36,143 bases of DNA. It comes from UBA6136 sp044351045. GTDB taxonomy: Bacteria > Pseudomonadota > Gammaproteobacteria > Methylococcales > Methylococcaceae. Position 1 is the stretch's first letter; each line of letters opens with the position of its first letter. This document shows positions 8,507-17,643 of this stretch, in pieces. The notes under the pieces are model-generated. The model did not search any database. It was not told the DNA's origin and worked only from the letters and a program-made list of their open reading frames with translations. The stretch covers positions 1-36,143 of the forward strand of contig JBILGM010000031.1 of NCBI GenBank assembly GCA_044351045.1, read 5' to 3'. Both the position numbers and the translations under genes were made by a program.

Positions 8507-10612
8507 GTGTTGCAAGCTAATGCATCGGTCACCATCGCACTGCTGATGGGCCTGGTCGGGGTATGGTACGTACTCTGGCAATTCAAGCGTGTTCTCAGTC
8601 AAGATCAAGGCAATGAAACTATGCGTGCCATTGCCTTGGCTATTCAGGAGGGCGCTTCGGCGTTCCTGAATCGCGAATACCGGGTTCTCGGCATTTTCGT
8701 GGCCATTGTTTCGGTGGTGATCACCGTCTTCCTCCAGTGGCAGACAGCCATGTCGTTCATTATTGGTGCTATTGCCTCCGCTGGTGCCGGTTACCTCGGC
8801 ATGTATGTGGCAGTCCGCGCCAATGTGCGCACCGCCGCTGCGGCCAGCAGGGGCCTGCATGAAGGTTTGCGTGTCGCTTTCGGCAGTGGCGCGATCATGG
8901 GCATGTCGGTCGTCAGCTTCAGCCTGCTGGGCATGACGCTGCTCTTCCTGTTCTTCAATGGTGATCCCAATCAGCTCACCTACATTACCGGTTTCGGATT
9001 CGGCGCCAGCAGCATCGCGCTGTTTGCCCGTGTAGGCGGTGGTATCTACACCAAGGCAGCGGACGTCGGTGCCGATCTGGTCGGCAAGGTCGAGCAGGGC
9101 ATTCCGGAAGATGACCCCCGCAACCCAGCCGTGATTGCGGATAACGTCGGTGACAACGTCGGCGACGTGGCCGGTATGGGTGCCGATCTTTTCGAAAGCT
9201 ACAGTGGTTCCATCATTGCGGCGGCCGCTCTGGGCGCAAGTCTGGGTGCCAATTCTCTGGCCTTCATCGGCTTGCCCTTCCTGGTCGCCGCGGTGGGCGT
9301 GGTCGCATCCTTGTTCGGTATTTACATGGTGATCGGCGGTGATGATGCTATCAAGCTGCCGGGATTCCTCACCAGCCGCATCGACAAGCATGTTCATAAG
9401 ATTGATGAGAATGCGTCGCTTGAGGACTTGTTGCATGCGCTCCGTCGCTCGGTTTGGGGCGCCTCGGTCGTGATCTTGGGTCTGTCACTGGCGGCCGTCA
9501 TTCTGACTGGTGTCAGCTTTAACTACTGGCTGGTGATCCTGGTGGGTCTTGTGGCCGGTAACGGTATTGCCTACGTCACCGAGTACTACACGTCATATAC
9601 GGAAAAACCCGTTCAGTCGATTGCCGAATCCTGTAAGACCGGCGCCGCCACCACTATCATCCAGGGCACTGCGGTGGGCATGATGAGTACGGCAGTTCCT
9701 GTCCTGATCACGGCAGTCGCCATTCTTCTGAGCATCTGGCTGGGCATGAAGGCTGATGGCAGCATGACTGCGGGCCTTTACGCTGTGGCATTAGCGGGTG
9801 TGGGCATGTTGAGCACCCTGGGTGTGACGCTGGCCACCGACGCTTACGGCCCCGTGGCCGACAATGCCGGCGGTATCGCCGAAATGGCTCATTTGCCGAA
9901 GGAAGTCCGTGAACGGACTGACGCACTGGACAGCCTCGGCAACACAACGGCGGCGACCGGTAAGGGATTCGCCATCGGATCGGCAGTACTGACGGCATTG
10001 GCACTTCTGGCTGCCTACGTCACCGCCGCCAAGGTTGAATCGTTGAATATCCTGAGCCCGACCATGCTGCCAGGCATCCTCATCGGCGCGATGATGCCCT
10101 ACTTCTTTTCGGCACTGACCATGACGGCTGTCGGCAAGGCCGCCTACGATATCGTTCTAGAGGTTCGTCGTCAGTTCAAGGAAATTCCCGGGATCATGGA
10201 AGGGACCAGCAAGCCTGACTATGCTGCTTGCGTAGGGATCAGCACCGAGGGCGCCTTGAAGCAGATGATTCTGCCCGGCGCACTGGCGGTGATCGTTCCG
10301 CTGGTGGTGGGCATGATTCTCGGCAAGGAAGCATTGGCGGGTCTTCTGGTCGGTACGACCGCATCCGGCTTCCTGCTGGCGGTCATGATGGCCAACGCTG
10401 GTGGCGCCTGGGACAACGCAAAGAAATGGATCGAAACCGGAAAGCACGGCGGCAAGGGCTCCGATGCCCACAAGGCCGCGGTGGTCGGCGATACCGTGGG
10501 CGATCCCTTCAAGGATACCTCTGGCCCATCGCTGAACATTCTGATCAAGCTGATGAGTATCGTCAGTCTGGTGTTCGCGACCACATTCGGCAACGGCTGG
10601 TTCAGCTTCTAG
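8507..10612 (+). CDS. hppA: Membrane-bound proton/sodium-translocating pyrophosphatase, K+-dependent type
   Basis: Couples hydrolysis of pyrophosphate to ion pumping across the inner membrane. The 701 residues contain about 15-16 hydrophobic segments. The substrate motif DVGADLVGKVE and the paired acidic loop DNVGDNVGDVAGMGADL are intact, and a second acidic loop lies near the C-terminus (VVGDTVGDPFKDTSG). The stretch GNTTAATGKG has Ala482 where K+-independent enzymes have Lys, which places the protein in the K+-dependent class. Whether it pumps H+ or Na+ cannot be decided by eye. The start is GTG with AGAGAGG 9 bases upstream. It is monocistronic, with hairpins downstream. Confidence 0.95.
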   Translation: MLQANASVTIALLMGLVGVWYVLWQFKRVLSQDQGNETMRAIALAIQEGASAFLNREYRVLGIFVAIVSVVITVFLQWQTAMSFIIGAIASAGAGYLGMYVAVRANVRTAAAASRGLHEGLRVAFGSGAIMGMSVVSFSLLGMTLLFLFFNGDPNQLTYITGFGFGASSIALFARVGGGIYTKAADVGADLVGKVEQGIPEDDPRNPAVIADNVGDNVGDVAGMGADLFESYSGSIIAAAALGASLGANSLAFIGLPFLVAAVGVVASLFGIYMVIGGDDAIKLPGFLTSRIDKHVHKIDENASLEDLLHALRRSVWGASVVILGLSLAAVILTGVSFNYWLVILVGLVAGNGIAYVTEYYTSYTEKPVQSIAESCKTGAATTIIQGTAVGMMSTAVPVLITAVAILLSIWLGMKADGSMTAGLYAVALAGVGMLSTLGVTLATDAYGPVADNAGGIAEMAHLPKEVRERTDALDSLGNTTAATGKGFAIGSAVLTALALLAAYVTAAKVESLNILSPTMLPGILIGAMMPYFFSALTMTAVGKAAYDIVLEVRRQFKEIPGIMEGTSKPDYAACVGISTEGALKQMILPGALAVIVPLVVGMILGKEALAGLLVGTTASGFLLAVMMANAGGAWDNAKKWIETGKHGGKGSDAHKAAVVGDTVGDPFKDTSGPSLNILIKLMSIVSLVFATTFGNGWFSF

Positions 10613-10618
10613 GCAAGC

Positions 10619-10646
10619 GGCCTGTCTTGCAGGTGCAGGGCAGGCC
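10619..10646 (+). other. Stem-loop immediately after hppA
   Basis: A 12-bp stem with two G-U pairs and a 4-base loop (AGGT at 10631-10634) begins 6 bases after the hppA stop codon. There is no T-run after it, so it is more likely a 3'-end stabilising hairpin or a relic than the terminator itself, which lies about 55 bp further on. Confidence 0.5.
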
Positions 10647-10700
10647 GTCTGGCCAGAGATTTTTTACCGCCTGTCGGTTTTGCACTGACAGAATGAACTT

Positions 10701-10735
10701 CCCGGTCCCGCAAGGCGCCGGGATTTTCTTTTTTC
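10701..10735 (+). terminator. Rho-independent terminator of hppA
   Basis: The stem CCCGGT (10701-10706) pairs with GCCGGG (10717-10722, one G-U pair) and is followed by ATTTTCTTTTTTC. Orientation and position fit the end of the hppA transcript, before the methyltransferase gene. Confidence 0.7.
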
Positions 10736-10809
10736 GGGGCCGCTGATGTGCAGCGTCCCTTCACGATTTTTGTGAAAATCCAAAATCGATCGAATCTTCA
10801 GAGCTGATC

Positions 10810-11751
10810 ATGTCCACAGACGCGAACAAAAGAACCTATTACCTCGAGCCCAATCGCGATTACCGCAATGACACCCTGCGTAAGGGTGCCGACTTCTCCG
10901 AGGAGGAAATCAGGGTCGATACGGCCAAGCATTACGATGACTGCTATTGGGATTACCGGACGGCGTGGTTCGACAACGAGAACCTGGCCTTGCACTATGG
11001 TTACTGGGCAGAGGGCATCAAGTCCCACAGTCAGGCCTTGCTCAACAAGAACCGCATTATGGCCGAAGTCGCCGGCATCAAGCCGACCGATCATGTGCTG
11101 GATGCGGGCTGCGGCATTGGCGGCAGTTCCATCTGGCTGGCCAAGAACATTGGGTGTAGTGCCACCGGTGTTACCGTCAGCGCCGAGCAGGTGAAGCACG
11201 CCACCCGCAACGCCCAGCGACACGGCGTTTCCGACAAGGTCGACTTCCAGGTGGCCGATTTCTGCAAGACCCCGTTTTCGGATGAGTCTTTCGACGTCGT
11301 CTGGGCGGTGGAAAGCAGTTGCTACGCGGTCGACAAGCGTGATTTCTTCCGCGAAGCATACCGCCTGCTCAAAAAGGGCGGCACGCTGATCGCCTGCGAC
11401 GGCTATGCGACACGGCGCGAATTCAACGAGGATGAATGGCAGGCGGTCATGGATTGCCTCAACGGCTGGGCGGTGCCGAACCTATCCAGCGTCGATGAAT
11501 TCCAGGCCGGCATGGAAGAATGCGGTTTCAGGGATGTGCATATCACCGAGGCGACCAAGGAAACCATGCCCTCGGCCCGCCGCATGTACCTGACCGCGCT
11601 ATGGACTTATCCCATGCAGGTCGTTATGCACTGGCTGGGTCTCCGCAAGAAGGCGCAGACAGCCAATTTCAAGGTTGCGCTGGCGCAGTGGAAGGTCTTT
11701 CACGGGGGGCTCGTGCGGTATTGTCTCTTTCGTGCCCGCAAACCCGGGTGA
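10810..11751 (+). CDS. SAM-dependent class I methyltransferase (tocopherol/glycine-type N- or C-methyltransferase-like)
   Basis: A 313-residue soluble protein. SAM-binding motif I is at residues 97-105 (LDAGCGIGG), motif II is around DFQVADF, and the post-motif VVWAVESSCYAVDK is followed by YRLLKKGGTLIACDGY. The GCGIGGSS form of motif I is shared with gamma-tocopherol, sterol and glycine/dimethylglycine methyltransferases. The sterol-specific N-terminal signature is not visible, so the substrate is left open. An N-terminal extension of about 80 residues with many Tyr and Trp (CYWDYRTAW) could form the substrate lid. It stands alone between hppA and the convergent copper ATPase gene, so context gives no pathway. 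The ribosome-binding site is weak. Confidence 0.85.
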   Translation: MSTDANKRTYYLEPNRDYRNDTLRKGADFSEEEIRVDTAKHYDDCYWDYRTAWFDNENLALHYGYWAEGIKSHSQALLNKNRIMAEVAGIKPTDHVLDAGCGIGGSSIWLAKNIGCSATGVTVSAEQVKHATRNAQRHGVSDKVDFQVADFCKTPFSDESFDVVWAVESSCYAVDKRDFFREAYRLLKKGGTLIACDGYATRREFNEDEWQAVMDCLNGWAVPNLSSVDEFQAGMEECGFRDVHITEATKETMPSARRMYLTALWTYPMQVVMHWLGLRKKAQTANFKVALAQWKVFHGGLVRYCLFRARKPG

Positions 11752-11767
11752 GGACCTGTTCTGCTGT

Positions 11768-14002
11768 TTATTTGGTATACCGTAACCGGTTAGCATTCAA
11801 TACCACGGTGACGGATGACATGGCCATGGCTGCTCCGGCAATCATCGGGTTGAGCAGAATCCCGAATAGCGGGTAGAGCAGGCCCGCGGCTACCGGAATG
11901 GCCAGCACGTTGTAGAAGAAGGCGCCCAAGAGGTTTTGCTGGATGTTGCGGACGGTGGCACGGGACAGGCTTATGGTCTCGGGCACTTTTGACAGTGAGC
12001 CGCTCATCAGGACGACGTCGCCGCTCTCGATGGCGATGTCGGTGCCGGTACCGATGGCAAAACCGACATTCGACTGTGCGAGTGCGGGGGCATCATTGAT
12101 GCCATCGCCGACCATGCCGACGGTCTCGCCAGTATCTTGCAGCGCCTTGACGACCGCGGCCTTGTCCTGTGGCAGAACCTGGGCGCGAACTTCATCGATG
12201 CCGGCTTTCCTGGCGATGGCCCGGGCAGTGATTTCATTGTCGCCGGTCACCATGAGCAGGCGAATATCGAGTGCCTTCAGTTTGGCAATGGCGGCCAGCG
12301 AGTCCGGCTTAATCGGATCGGCGACCGACAAAATGCCCACGGCCTTCTTACTGACCGCCAACAGAACCGATGTCTGACCCTCGGCGGCCAACGCGCTTAT
12401 GCGCGACGCCAATTCGCCACAAGCGACACCTTCCTGCTCCATCAGCGGTAAATTGCCGAGCAAGACATTGCGCCGGGATATCTTGCCACTCACGCCATGA
12501 CCGGCAATGGCGCTGAAGTCTGAGACCGTCAAGGGCTCAACTCCGCGTTCCCTGGCGCCGGCCAGCAGGGCGGCCGCCATGGGATGTTCCGAGCCGGTTT
12601 CCAGGCTGGCGGCCCATTGCAGTGCTTTTTCCTCGGTCCAGCCCTCGGCGGTTTCAATGCCCACCAGTCGGGGCTTACCTTCGGTCACGGTGCCGGTCTT
12701 ATCGAGCACGATGGTGGTCAGCTTGCCGGCGCTTTGCAGAGCATCACCCTGGCGAATCAAGATGCCGTTCTGGGCAGCCCGGCCCACGGCGACCATGATG
12801 GAGATTGGTGTGGCCAATCCCAGCGCGCAAGGGCAGGCAATGACCAGAACGGTCATGGCGGTGACAAAGGCATAACCAATCGATGGTGCGGGTCCCCATT
12901 TCCACCAGATCAAAAAAGTCAGTGCCGAAATGCCGACGACGATGGGCACGAACACGGCGGCAATCTTGTCGACCAGTCGTGCGATTTCTGGCTTGCTGGC
13001 CTGAGCGTTGCGGACGCTTGCGATGATCTGAGCCAGGACGGTATCGCGGCCGATCCGGGTGGCCTTGAACAGAAAGGAGCCAGTCTGGTTAAAGGTGCCG
13101 CAGACGACTTCGTCACCGGGATTTTTCTGCACCGGCATTGGCTCACCGGTGAGCATTGACTCATCGACGCTGGAGTGGCCTTCGATCAATTCTCCGTCTA
13201 CCGGAATCTTCTCGCCGGGCCTAACGCGGATGACCTCATCCAGTCCGACCTCACTGATGGGGATATCGCTCTCCTGACCGTCCCGCATCACCCGGGCCGT
13301 TCGCGGCTGGAGACCGATCAAGGCGCGGATGGCTGAGGAGGTTCGGCCGCGGGCGCGCATTTCCAGGGCGCTGCCCAGGTTGATGAAGGCCAGAATGGTA
13401 ACGGCCGCCTCAAAATAGGCGTGGCGGCCCGATGGTGGCAAGCTGTTGGAGAAGATGATCGCGGCGGTCGAATAAAACCAGGCGGCACCGGTGCCCAGCG
13501 CGATCAGTGTGTCCATATTGGCTTGGCGGTGCTCCCAGCTCTTGAGCGCACCGGTAAAAAAGTGGCCGCCCGAGTAGCGCATGACCTTGTAGGTCAGGTA
13601 CGCAATCACGCTCCAGAACACTCCGGGGAAAAACCCGCCCAGCATGGGTAGCCAGTGCAGATGCTCGGCCACCATCAGCGGAATACCCAGCAAGGCTGCG
13701 ACACCGGCTTTTTTCAGCAGATCTTGGTAGCGCGCCATCTCGAGCGCCTCCTGGTCGCTGGTGTCCTCCAGTCCCTCCATGACCGCGCCGTCATAGCCCA
13801 CGCCCTTGAGCGCACTTTTGAGGTTCTCCGGGTCAACTTCTCCCCGCACCATCGCCGTATGATCGGCAAAGCTGACATCGGCAGAGATGACACCAGGAAC
13901 CGACCGCAAGGCGGTTTCGACGGACTCGACGCAACCGGCACAGCGCATTCCGGCAATTGAGAGCCGAATAGCATCGGGCGAATGGTGGGCATTTTCAGAC
14001 AT
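11768..14002 (-). CDS. copA: Copper-translocating P1B-type ATPase
   Basis: Exports Cu(I) from the cytosol at the cost of ATP. With the ATG at 14002 the protein has 744 residues; AAGGAG lies 6 bases upstream. The frame is open to 14221, but the extra residues are not family-like. One N-terminal HMA domain has the metal motif GMRCAGC (Cys21, Cys24), where the usual Thr is Arg. The membrane metal site CPC is at 390-392, the phosphorylated Asp434 is in DKTGT, SEHP is in the nucleotide domain, and GDGINDAPAL closes the P domain. The last helices have the YN and MSS residues of the Cu(I) class. It converges on the methyltransferase gene with a 16-bp gap. No convincing CueR operator was found. Confidence 0.94.
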   Translation of the reverse strand: MSENAHHSPDAIRLSIAGMRCAGCVESVETALRSVPGVISADVSFADHTAMVRGEVDPENLKSALKGVGYDGAVMEGLEDTSDQEALEMARYQDLLKKAGVAALLGIPLMVAEHLHWLPMLGGFFPGVFWSVIAYLTYKVMRYSGGHFFTGALKSWEHRQANMDTLIALGTGAAWFYSTAAIIFSNSLPPSGRHAYFEAAVTILAFINLGSALEMRARGRTSSAIRALIGLQPRTARVMRDGQESDIPISEVGLDEVIRVRPGEKIPVDGELIEGHSSVDESMLTGEPMPVQKNPGDEVVCGTFNQTGSFLFKATRIGRDTVLAQIIASVRNAQASKPEIARLVDKIAAVFVPIVVGISALTFLIWWKWGPAPSIGYAFVTAMTVLVIACPCALGLATPISIMVAVGRAAQNGILIRQGDALQSAGKLTTIVLDKTGTVTEGKPRLVGIETAEGWTEEKALQWAASLETGSEHPMAAALLAGARERGVEPLTVSDFSAIAGHGVSGKISRRNVLLGNLPLMEQEGVACGELASRISALAAEGQTSVLLAVSKKAVGILSVADPIKPDSLAAIAKLKALDIRLLMVTGDNEITARAIARKAGIDEVRAQVLPQDKAAVVKALQDTGETVGMVGDGINDAPALAQSNVGFAIGTGTDIAIESGDVVLMSGSLSKVPETISLSRATVRNIQQNLLGAFFYNVLAIPVAAGLLYPLFGILLNPMIAGAAMAMSSVTVVLNANRLRYTK

Positions 14003-14265
14003 ACGGAGCTCCTTGAACGGTTCCGGCAACAAAGTTCGGCAGGTGACCTCTGCAAGTACCGGCGCACTATAGCAAAGCGCGAACTTGGGACGCTGTTCGA
14101 CCATGCTGCCGGAGCGGCGAACCCTTGTGATGGCCACTGCACAGGCTGGATGAGGCGGTGCGCCCCAACTTTGGCTGCACTCAGAACGAGATAGGATAAG
14201 GGTCACCTTTGGACCCCCCAATCTTGCGACTAGGCCCGCGCGCTATCCGCACGCATAAGGAGCCC

Positions 14266-14346
14266 TTCACAGCGTCAAGTATTTTGTGTACGGGGGTCGT
14301 TTTCATCCACAAAACCTGTGGATAAGTCTGTGTATGACGCTGTGAA
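14266..14346. other. DnaA-box cluster inside a 12-bp inverted repeat
   Basis: In the 554-bp gene-free gap between the copper ATPase start and the HTTM gene, TTCACAGCGTCA (14266-14277) and TGACGCTGTGAA (14335-14346) form a perfect inverted repeat. Inside are three DnaA-box-like nonamers: TCATCCACA on the plus strand (14303-14311), a perfect TTATCCACA on the minus strand (14317-14325), and TCATACACA on the minus strand (14329-14337). One box faces the other two, an arrangement recalling the core of the E. coli DARS elements. The rest of the gap (14003-14265 and 14347-14556) shows nothing I can name apart from the copper ATPase ribosome-binding site. Confidence 0.5.
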
Positions 14347-14556
14347 TCAGCCAGAATAAAGGGGCTGCCATTGGATTGGCTACTTTGAAGCCAGCAACCT
14401 AACCTATTGTTTTATAGTTCACCGTTGGTTGTCTTGTCTGAATTGTCTCGACAAAACAGGGACTTAAATCCGCTGTGCATAATGTCCTTGGCGAGACACC
14501 TTGGATTTCCTTCAAATGGGCTCTGGTTTAGGCTCTTTCGCTCCTTGTCTGGCCAG

Positions 14557-16515
14557 CTAAGGCAAGCGGTTCTGGCTTCTTTCTGTGCCCCGGTCCTGGA
14601 GTCGGTGTTCGTCATCCGACGGCATATGCGGCACTTCCAGTCGCGCGCCAAGGGGTCCCCAGTTCAGTGTGCCGATATCACGCCATGCGCCCTGAAAATT
14701 GCGACGGCGAAGGTCGTATTCCCAGGATGTGGGGACCTCGACATGCTTCGACTTGATGACAAATTGTGCATCCGACAGATCGATTCCCATGTCCAAACTG
14801 TAAAAAGCTGTCACTTTTTTTGTGAATTTTTCCAGCCGGTCACGGCTCATGTGCGAGGTGATGGCGATGTTGGCCCACATGGACTGGACCCGGCCCCAAT
14901 TCGGTGACAGCAGGCGACCCTCTTGATTAATGAAGGGCAGCCAGGTCTCCTGACCGGCTTTATCCCGGTAAGTCAGCGCCACAATGTCGTTGTAATGGTC
15001 GAAATGGTCATGCAGGTAAAGCGCGTGCGGCGAAATGCCAAAGAAAGCATGCGATAGGTTGATCACGGAATCACTCCCCTGATCCAGCAATGCCAGGGCC
15101 GGGTCAGATGGGCGGGTCCCCATCCAGCGATAGAGGACACCGTAATGCAGGGTGCTGTTGAGTTGTAACACCAACACCAAGACCAACGCTTTCGCGATGC
15201 GCAGGGCGATCTGCCGTTCAGTTGTGGCGTGACGTGCATAGAAGCCGGCAAAAGGCCGTTCGTCCACCCAGGCGGGTATGGGTGTCACAGCGCAGTGTTC
15301 CCCACAGGGCTGACGCTGCCGGCTATTGGCAATCTTTCGATATATCGCCTGTGCTATTTGATAAATCCCGGGAATTTTCAGCAGACAACCGAGTGGTGCG
15401 GGATAGCCCAGCTTAAGCAGGATCTGTATGTAGGTATCGACGCCCGCACTCAATCGCCCCTGATTATCCAGTGCGTAGAGATCGGTCAGCAGCGTGGCTT
15501 CGGGGATGGCATCCAACCCCGGGTATTCACGGGCATGGTTTTGCAGCCCCTTGAAGGCGATCGCCTGACGAATATCGAAATGCTCGATAAAAATCACCGT
15601 GCGATTGCACAGCGGGCAATCCTGATCATAGAACACAGTGAGTAGCGGCTTCTCGCACACCACTTGGCCGCTGAAGCCCCGCCACCAGGCAAAAGGCACT
15701 AGCAGCAGGTAGTGCACGAGCATGGCAAAGCCGAAGGGATAGACGTTGAGCGAGAGGACAATCCCAATGTGGAAACTAGCCCCAAGAATTAGCAAGGGCA
15801 CCCTGAAGGCTCTGAACCAGAACAGGAAGACAAAGACCAGTTGGAAAATAATGATTAAATAGCCAATGGCCTGTTCAAGCCAGCGAAGATTCAACAGCGG
15901 GCTCATGTCCAGTGGCGAGGCGTAGTACGGCATGGTCGCCGGTAGCCAGGCGCCCATGCCGTTCCGCCAGAACTCGGAAGACAGCTTGTGCAGGCCGGAG
16001 TCGAAATAAAGCAGGCCAAGGGTGAGTGCCAGCGGTAAGGTGTAGGCGAGTAGCGGTACTTCCCGCATCGGCCTGTAGCGCTGACCGGGGGCCGAGTAAC
16101 GCCAGCTCCAGCGGAGTTGGTCGAGCGAGAGGGCGCGTTCGGACGGCAGGAAAATCAGCAGGAAGCTCGAAGCGGTTATCAACTGATCAAACCCGCCATC
16201 AAAATCCTGCCACATCGGTGTGAAGACGACGAAGACCACCCAGAAAAGATAATTGGCGACTGCCACCCGACGGGTGTGATAGCCCAGCGCTAGACAAGCC
16301 ACGACGCCTAGCCAGACCAGAAGGAATAAATGCAGCACGGGGGATGCCCGGTCCAGGTAGGGGACCGGATCAAAAATCAGGTGCCTGAAATAGAACAGGA
16401 ACAGAATCTCCTGAAACGCTACCAGTGCGAAGCCGATACGGAACAGGCCAAGACCGGTCCCCGCGACCTTATGGTTTAGTTGAGTCTGTATGGCCTTCAG
16501 CAGGGCAGGAAACAT
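14557..16515 (-). CDS. HTTM (vitamin K carboxylase-like) membrane protein fused to a DCC/DUF393 thiol-disulfide domain
   Basis: A 652-residue protein. Residues about 20-285 contain multiple hydrophobic helices typical of the HTTM domain, the membrane part related to vitamin K-dependent gamma-carboxylase. Next comes a DUF393 domain beginning LTVFYDQDCPLC, with the redox pair Cys300 and Cys303 (CPLC). It runs to about 420 and includes a further cysteine pair around CGEHC. About 200 C-terminal residues contain one more hydrophobic segment and a soluble part. The DCC family has a thioredoxin-like fold, so the fusion suggests membrane-linked thiol or quinone redox chemistry. The actual reaction is unknown. 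The ribosome-binding site is weak. The gene ends opposite the DnaA-box gap. Confidence 0.83.
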   Translation of the reverse strand: MFPALLKAIQTQLNHKVAGTGLGLFRIGFALVAFQEILFLFYFRHLIFDPVPYLDRASPVLHLFLLVWLGVVACLALGYHTRRVAVANYLFWVVFVVFTPMWQDFDGGFDQLITASSFLLIFLPSERALSLDQLRWSWRYSAPGQRYRPMREVPLLAYTLPLALTLGLLYFDSGLHKLSSEFWRNGMGAWLPATMPYYASPLDMSPLLNLRWLEQAIGYLIIIFQLVFVFLFWFRAFRVPLLILGASFHIGIVLSLNVYPFGFAMLVHYLLLVPFAWWRGFSGQVVCEKPLLTVFYDQDCPLCNRTVIFIEHFDIRQAIAFKGLQNHAREYPGLDAIPEATLLTDLYALDNQGRLSAGVDTYIQILLKLGYPAPLGCLLKIPGIYQIAQAIYRKIANSRQRQPCGEHCAVTPIPAWVDERPFAGFYARHATTERQIALRIAKALVLVLVLQLNSTLHYGVLYRWMGTRPSDPALALLDQGSDSVINLSHAFFGISPHALYLHDHFDHYNDIVALTYRDKAGQETWLPFINQEGRLLSPNWGRVQSMWANIAITSHMSRDRLEKFTKKVTAFYSLDMGIDLSDAQFVIKSKHVEVPTSWEYDLRRRNFQGAWRDIGTLNWGPLGARLEVPHMPSDDEHRLQDRGTERSQNRLP

Positions 16516-16641
16516 GGCAGCGAATATCGATGGATGACGGTGGCGGGATTGTTTTGACCTTTATGGGATATCTAACCAGAGGTCACGTCGATAGCCAATT
16601 TCCCGGCCACGAGCGGGTGGCTTTTGGTCGGATACGGAAAT

Positions 16642-17241
16642 CTATTTAACCGGCTGTCCCCAAGCGCCTTCGAAGAAAGACTCGGCGAGGTCCCTTCGCG
16701 ATCGTGGGGCCAATTCGCGCTCCAGGAATGCTAAGGGTATCTGATCTCTCGGCAATTGATAGCCGACAGTGATCATGGCCACACAGTCAAAAGCCTCCGG
16801 TATGGCAAATTCACTATGAATTTTTGTGGCATCAAATCCCCCCATCTGATGCACCATCAGTCCCAGTGCCGTGGCTTGGGTCGAAAGGCTCATGACGGCT
16901 GCGCCAGTGTCATAATGGCCCCAGCGGTTGGGTCGGCCATCGGCCAAGCGGGTATCCGCACAGGCCATCATCAGGAGCGGCGCGTGGCATGCCCAACTTC
17001 GGTTGGATTCTGCAAGACATTCGAAGGCCCGATGCCAAGTCTGGAAATCTTCGTTACGGTCCCATACCAGCAATCGCCAAGGTTGGTAGCCAGAACAGGA
17101 GGGTGCCCATCGCGCGGCCTCAAGCAGAGCCAGCCACTTGGTGCGCTCCACTGGACGGTCGGCATCATAGGCACGACCGCTCCAGCGTTGCGCCAATGCA
17201 TTGATGATCGGTGTTTGAGTTAGAGCATTTTTTTCAAACAT
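16642..17241 (-). CDS. Nitroreductase-family flavoprotein
   Basis: A 199-residue FMN-dependent oxidoreductase of the nitroreductase fold. The N-terminal segment has the FMN-phosphate arginine pattern (RWSGRAYD), then WAPSCSGYQPWRLLV, which corresponds to the flavin-contacting A-PS-xN-QPW region. The middle has DTGAAVMSLSTQATALGL, the conserved dimer helix near the flavin. The C-terminal region GYQLPRDQIP is also family-like. The natural substrate is unknown; relatives reduce nitroaromatics, quinones or flavins. It lies 126 bp upstream of the HTTM gene on the same strand, divergent from the BLUF gene. Confidence 0.88.
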   Translation of the reverse strand: MFEKNALTQTPIINALAQRWSGRAYDADRPVERTKWLALLEAARWAPSCSGYQPWRLLVWDRNEDFQTWHRAFECLAESNRSWACHAPLLMMACADTRLADGRPNRWGHYDTGAAVMSLSTQATALGLMVHQMGGFDATKIHSEFAIPEAFDCVAMITVGYQLPRDQIPLAFLERELAPRSRRDLAESFFEGAWGQPVK

Positions 17242-17593
17242 CAGTCGGGGTCTCTTGGCGAAGGATTGAACTTCAGGTTTTCATAGCACGACCGTCAAAG
17301 TGTTCGGGGATCTGCAGAGGGTCTGAGACAGAATTGACCCGATGTTCCGATTTCAGATAAAACCTCTGCTCCGGAAGCGGTGCCCAATGATCCAGATCAA
17401 GTGAATAGACAATCTCCCAGACAATACTAGCGACCTCGGCTTTGTCACTCGCGGCCGTTAATGCACTATCTTACGCGTAGTCTTCAAAGAATGCAGGGGC
17501 TCGAGGGTGGATACCGGCAGTCTGGAAAGCCGCTGCGCGGCGCCCCTAGGTCTGCACAGAGTGTGTGATTAAGGATCCAAAATTCCGAAGGCG
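17242..17593. other. Divergent gene-free gap between nitroreductase and BLUF genes
   Basis: About 350 bp without a credible gene. It must carry the promoters of both flanking genes, but I see no clear -35/-10 pair. It ends at the palindrome next to the BLUF start. Confidence 0.35.
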
Positions 17594-17611
17594 TGGCCAT
17601 TATCATGGCCA
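17594..17611. promoter_or_regulatory. Palindrome upstream of the BLUF gene
   Basis: TGGCCAT (17594-17600) and ATGGCCA (17605-17611) form a perfect 7-bp dyad around TATC. It overlaps a tiny frame, ATG at 17605 to TAA at 17625 (6 codons), that ends directly before a GTG in frame with the BLUF gene. It could be an operator or a leader hairpin controlling BLUF translation. Confidence 0.4.
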
Positions 17612-17643
17612 TGGAAAACAAATAAGTGAAAGTGAGGGAGTCT

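Noticed and set aside
10810..11751. Sterol C24-methyltransferase call
   Set aside because: Only the SAM motif is shared; the sterol-specific N-terminal signature is absent.
14003..14221. In-frame extension of the copper ATPase to an ATG at 14221, and a CueR-like dyad around 14040-14060
   Set aside because: The extra residues are not family-like, and the ATG at 14002 has a strong AAGGAG. The dyad matches in only 4 of 6 arm positions and lacks the CueR consensus.
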